A stretch of DNA of 38,968 bases from Christensenella sp. (GTDB lineage Bacteria; Bacillota; Clostridia; Christensenellales; Maliibacteriaceae), in assembly GCA_019420085.1 (NCBI GenBank), contig JAHZHV010000234.1, positions 1 through 38,968 of the forward strand. Direction: 5' to 3'. The translations under genes and the position numbers were made by a program. The notes under the pieces were generated by a model that saw only the letters and a list, made by a program, of their open reading frames with translations, was not told where the DNA came from and made no database searches. This document shows positions 36,121 to 38,968 of the stretch, piece after piece; position 1 is the first letter of the stretch, and every line of letters starts with the position of its first letter.

Positions 36121-36505
36121 ATGCGTTCATCCTTTCCATATTCCGCTTCTTCTGTTCTTTGAAAATTGAATTTGTCTTTCGGTATCACAGCGAAGCCGTG
36201 TGGTTTTCTGTTTTCTTTTTTTATTGTCGTTCGTCGTAATAGGAGTAGGGATGTCCAAAATGTGGATAACTGCCACAAATCCCGCTGCACACTCGCTTTT
36301 TTCATCCACATTGCCGGTGGAAAGCTTTGGGATAAGCTGGTGGATTGTTCACGTTATCCACATTGTGCGTGTATGGTAAGATCATGTGTGAAAATCATAC
36401 ACAGGTTGTACACGTGGATTGTGTGTATGATGTGGATATCCCCTATGTTCCGATGCTGTCAGGCAGAAAGCTGCTTGATTCCATGGAACTGATATGGCAG
36501 AAGCA
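36121..36505. other. oriC part: DnaA boxes between dnaA and dnaN
   Basis: This 385-base gene-free region has perfect DnaA boxes at 36261-36269 (TGTGGATAA) and 36354-36362 (TTATCCACA), and one-mismatch boxes at 36302-36310 and 36431-36439. A T-rich tract at about 36203-36232 on the dnaN side is the best candidate for the unwinding element, in the same place as in Bacillus subtilis. I did not identify clear DnaA-trio repeats. Confidence 0.85.
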
Positions 36506-37792
36506 TCAGGATTGCGTACCGCGGCGGATCATTTTCACGACATCTTCCAATGCAGATCGCATCTGCGGATCTGTACGCGTCAATTCGGTAATGCGCTCGT
36601 TGCCGTGCATGACGGTTGTATGATCGCGTCCGCCATAAAAGTGTCCGATTTCCTTTAATGATTTATCGGTATATTTGCGGCAAAGGTACATGGCAACCAT
36701 GCGGGCAAAGGCGATGTTCTGACTTTTTTTCTTGGAAAGAAGATCTTCTACACGTACGCCATAATACAGTGCAACCGAATCCGTAATTGATTCAATGGTA
36801 ATTTCCTGACTGACTTCTTTGGGCATAATGTCGTGCAAGGCAATTTCACACAACTTTACGGTAATGGGTTCTCCTGTCAGGCTGGAATAGCTCAGCACGC
36901 GCGTTAAATATCCTTCCAGTTCCCGGACGTTCGCATCACGGATGTTGGCAATAAAAAATATGGCGTCATCATCCATGGCAATGCGATCTGCCGCCAGTTT
37001 GCTTTTGAGAATGGCGACGCGTGTTTCAAGATTCGGCAATTGGATATCATAGGAAAGACCGGCAATAAAGCGCGATTTCAATCGTTCTTCCAAAGTGGAC
37101 ATATACTGCGGATGCAAATCACTGGTCAGAACGATCTGTTTGCTTGCTGCCTGCAATGCATTGAAGGTATGGAAAAATTCCTCCTGAGAAGCTGTTTTGC
37201 CGGCAATAAACTGGATATCGTCCACAAGAAGCACATCCACATGACGATAGCGATTGCGGAATTCCTCATTTTTCTTATTCTGAATGGCGAGAATCAGATC
37301 ATTGGTGAACTGTTCACATGTCACATACAGAATGCGGGCGCTGGGATTCTTCTCCTTGATTCGGTGGCCAATCGCATGCATCAAGTGCGTTTTACCTAAT
37401 CCGGGTCCGCCATAGATCAAAAACGGGTTGTATTTGGTTGGTTCCTCGGCAATCGCTTTTGCAGCTGCATAAGCAAGATTGTTATTGGAACCGACAACAA
37501 ACGTATCAAAGGTATATTTGGGATTTAAATTGGGCTCGTCAATTTCATTTTCAGCACCGAAGATGAAAACAGGACGATACATTTTTCCGCCGCTGACAGC
37601 ACGCAAGCCGTTGGAAAAAACGGAAACATACTGACTTTGCATAAAGTCCTGTGTGGAAGGGTTCGGTACGGTCATGACAAATTCATCGCCGTAAATTCCT
37701 TTGAACTTTAATTGGCGCACCCATGTGTCATAGCTGGAAAGCGACATATTGCTTCGCAGCCACAAAAGAAGGTCCTCCCATATCTGATCCAT
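36506..37792 (-). CDS. dnaA: Chromosomal replication initiator protein DnaA
   Basis: The 428-residue AAA+ initiator binds DnaA boxes and opens the origin. Domain I is residues 1-85 (WEDLLLWLRSNMSLSSYDTWV). The AAA+ core begins NPKYTFDTFVVGSNN and has Walker A GGPGLGKT at 128-135 and Walker B with Asp191-Asp192 in LLVDDIQF. Domain IV contains GRDHTTVMHGNERI, the DnaA-box recognition signature. The ATG at 37792 has AAAGGAG seven bases before it; the frame is open 46 codons further upstream through the DnaA-box region but without signals. DnaA boxes lie on both sides, one directly next to its promoter. Confidence 0.98.
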   Translation of the reverse strand: MDQIWEDLLLWLRSNMSLSSYDTWVRQLKFKGIYGDEFVMTVPNPSTQDFMQSQYVSVFSNGLRAVSGGKMYRPVFIFGAENEIDEPNLNPKYTFDTFVVGSNNNLAYAAAKAIAEEPTKYNPFLIYGGPGLGKTHLMHAIGHRIKEKNPSARILYVTCEQFTNDLILAIQNKKNEEFRNRYRHVDVLLVDDIQFIAGKTASQEEFFHTFNALQAASKQIVLTSDLHPQYMSTLEERLKSRFIAGLSYDIQLPNLETRVAILKSKLAADRIAMDDDAIFFIANIRDANVRELEGYLTRVLSYSSLTGEPITVKLCEIALHDIMPKEVSQEITIESITDSVALYYGVRVEDLLSKKKSQNIAFARMVAMYLCRKYTDKSLKEIGHFYGGRDHTTVMHGNERITELTRTDPQMRSALEDVVKMIRRGTQS

Positions 37793-38015
37793 GATGCGCT
37801 CCTTTCCTGCATATGACGAAAATATCATTCCATGAATAATAGAAGAGAATTGTTGCCTGAATAAGTTATCCACATGGAAAAATGCGGAAGATACACACTT
37901 TGCGGTGTATATTTGATCGATCCAGAGCATACAATGTGGATAAGATGGGGGATATCCACAAAGTTATCCACATTTTCCACTGAAATTTGGGATAAAAGAG
38001 GATTGACAACGTCTT
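37793..38015. other. oriC part: DnaA boxes between parB and dnaA
   Basis: Perfect DnaA boxes are at 37866-37874 (TTATCCACA), 37935-37943 (TGTGGATAA) and 37964-37972 (TTATCCACA), and a one-mismatch box (ATATCCACA) at 37952-37960. With the boxes on the other side of dnaA they make a bipartite origin as in Bacillus subtilis. The region also carries the dnaA promoter and 5-prime leader. Confidence 0.88.
37906..37934 (-). promoter_or_regulatory. dnaA promoter next to a DnaA box
   Basis: On the minus strand TTGTAT (37934-37929) and TATACA (37911-37906) are 17 bases apart. The DnaA box at 37935-37943 touches the -35, and another lies in the leader at 37866, so autoregulation by DnaA is likely. Confidence 0.65.
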
Positions 38016-38915
38016 TTACTGTTGTTGCAGTGACGTTAATGCATCGTAAATACGTCCCAGATCATCCCGCGTAAAATACTGTAATGTAATGGTTCCCTTT
38101 TGCGAAGTGCCCTGTGCCTTGACTTTACAGCCAAGTGTATCGCGAAAAAGGTTTTCAACCAGAACTAAATCCGGATTAGTTGGACGCACACGTTTTTCTG
38201 CCGGCTTGTTCTCTGCGGCGCGACTGGCTGCAGCAAGTTCTTCTGCCTGACGTGCGTTTAGATTGCGCGTCATAATGATCTCAGCCAGTTCGAGCTGTTT
38301 TTCCGGTTCCAGTGCAATCAGAGGTCTGGCTTGTCCTTCGCTGAGTCTTCCGTCACGAACAAGCTGTTGAACGCGTGGAGCAAGACGCAACAGACGCAAT
38401 GTATTTGTCACCGCCGTGCGGCTCTTGCCAAGCCGTTCCGCAAGCTGAATTTGCGTTAAACCGTATTCCTGCATCAAGACATTCATGGAAGCAGCTGATT
38501 CAATCGCGTTAAGGTTTTCGCGCTGCAGGTTTTCTACGAGCGCAAGTTCAAGCAGCGTCTGATCTTCTACTTCACGAATAATGACAGGAACCGTAGACAT
38601 TTTTGCAAGCTTTGCTGCACGCCAGCGACGCTCACCGGAAATAATTGTGTAGCGTCCATTGCTTCCAGGGCGCACGACAATTGGCTGAATCATACCATAT
38701 AGCTTCAAAGAGGAGGCAAGCTCATTGAGCGCCTCCTCATCAAATTTTCGTCGAGGCTGATCGGGGTTGTTATCAATTTGAATAATCGGCAGTTCCAATG
38801 TTTCACGTGAAACAGGTGTTTGCGCCGTATCCATACGAATGGAAGCCTCAGAAGCGGTATTTTCACCAAAAAGAGCATCAAGACCGCGTCCCAGACCGCC
38901 ACGTTTTTGTGCCAT
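38016..38915 (-). CDS. parB: Chromosome partitioning protein ParB/Spo0J
   Basis: The 299-residue protein is the CTP-dependent clamp that spreads from parS and recruits SMC. It starts MAQKRGGLGRGLDALFGEN, the N-terminal segment that contacts ParA. The CTP-binding core has ISGERRWRAAKLA at about 92-104 and ENLQRENLNAIESA at 128-141. The helix-turn-helix contains LTQIQLAERLGKSRTAVTNTLRLL, and the C-terminal dimerisation domain closes the protein. The ATG at 38915 lies one base after the parA stop, and its binding site AAAGGAG is inside parA. It is transcribed toward dnaA. Confidence 0.97.
   Translation of the reverse strand: MAQKRGGLGRGLDALFGENTASEASIRMDTAQTPVSRETLELPIIQIDNNPDQPRRKFDEEALNELASSLKLYGMIQPIVVRPGSNGRYTIISGERRWRAAKLAKMSTVPVIIREVEDQTLLELALVENLQRENLNAIESAASMNVLMQEYGLTQIQLAERLGKSRTAVTNTLRLLRLAPRVQQLVRDGRLSEGQARPLIALEPEKQLELAEIIMTRNLNARQAEELAAASRAAENKPAEKRVRPTNPDLVLVENLFRDTLGCKVKAQGTSQKGTITLQYFTRDDLGRIYDALTSLQQQ
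38799..38814. promoter_or_regulatory. parS site inside parB
   Basis: TGTTTCACGTGAAACA is a perfect 16-base palindrome and an exact match to the Bacillus-type parS consensus. It lies in codons 34-39 of parB, as in Bacillus subtilis spo0J, which also carries a parS site within its own gene. Confidence 0.96.
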
Positions 38916-38916
38916 A

Positions 38917-38968
38917 TCAATTCTCCTTTACGCCGCGAATGTATTCGCGTGCCAGCTCCATATAGGCC
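38917..38968 (-). CDS. parA: Chromosome partitioning ATPase ParA/Soj, C-terminal tail (cut by window edge)
   Basis: The last 16 codons before TGA read AYMELAREYIRGVKEN, the typical C-terminal helix of Soj-like ParA (usually A-Y-x-x-L-A-x-E). It ends one base before the parB start, the standard parA-parB coupling. Only the tail is visible, so the assignment leans on position. Confidence 0.8.
   Translation of the reverse strand, partial: AYMELAREYIRGVKEN

Noticed and set aside
37793..37930. Upstream extension of the dnaA frame to 37930
   Set aside because: The extension runs through DnaA boxes and the dnaA promoter region, and the ATG at 37792 has a good ribosome binding site.

Overview
The window looks like the replication-origin region of an anaerobic, probably spore-forming member of the Clostridia (Bacillota). 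The evidence is a homodimer-type pyruvate:ferredoxin oxidoreductase, a CotF-type spore coat protein, a RemB/DUF370 gene between recF and gyrB as in Bacillus, a GGGtGRT/NifU-like gene pair, AGGAGG ribosome binding sites and an ordinary sigma-A promoter vocabulary. I cannot place the genus. No rRNA or tRNA gene, CRISPR array or insertion sequence was seen.

Layout. (1) 1-12,103 carries mostly plus-strand genes: the start of serC (minus), a GNAT acetyltransferase, a methyltransferase with its own operator-like promoter, a cotF-like gene (minus), nifJ, then a metal-response region. That region holds a CsoR-type repressor, a DUF1648-like membrane protein, a membrane-bound XRE regulator (minus) and a P1B ATPase preceded by a clear CsoR-type operator. 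It ends with an alpha/beta hydrolase coupled to an unrecognised protein that may be a degenerate Fic fold. (2) From 12,113 to the right end every gene is on the minus strand. Read in the direction of transcription, the order is parA (end), parB, dnaA, dnaN, a NifU-like scaffold gene, a GGGtGRT gene, a ten-gene sugar/glycosylation operon, two lysO half genes, recF, remB, gyrB, a DUF4349 lipoprotein gene, gyrA, a surface-protein remnant and a YbjN-domain gene. DnaA boxes flank dnaA on both sides (a bipartite oriC), and a perfect parS lies inside parB.

The main discovery candidate is the ten-gene operon at 32,832 to 21,665. RfbF, RfbG and RfbH build a CDP-4-keto-3,6-dideoxyhexose. A ThDP enzyme of the YerE/acetolactate-synthase type and an SDR reductase could attach and reduce a carbon branch. 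A fused translational pair of 4-hydroxy-2-oxovalerate aldolase and acylating acetaldehyde dehydrogenase sits directly before the ThDP gene. A GtrA/GtrB/GtrII-like set could move the product to the cell surface on polyprenyl phosphate. Most of the genes overlap by 1 to 8 bases, so they form one transcription unit. I propose that it makes a branched-chain dideoxy sugar, possibly with a four-carbon branch, and decorates a surface glycan. The chemistry is inference; the gene content and overlaps are seen.

Other points to note: the operon, the scaffold/GGGtGRT pair and the lysO halves separate dnaN from recF; GyrA carries leucine at the classic quinolone-resistance position; parA and parB point the same way as dnaA rather than away from it.
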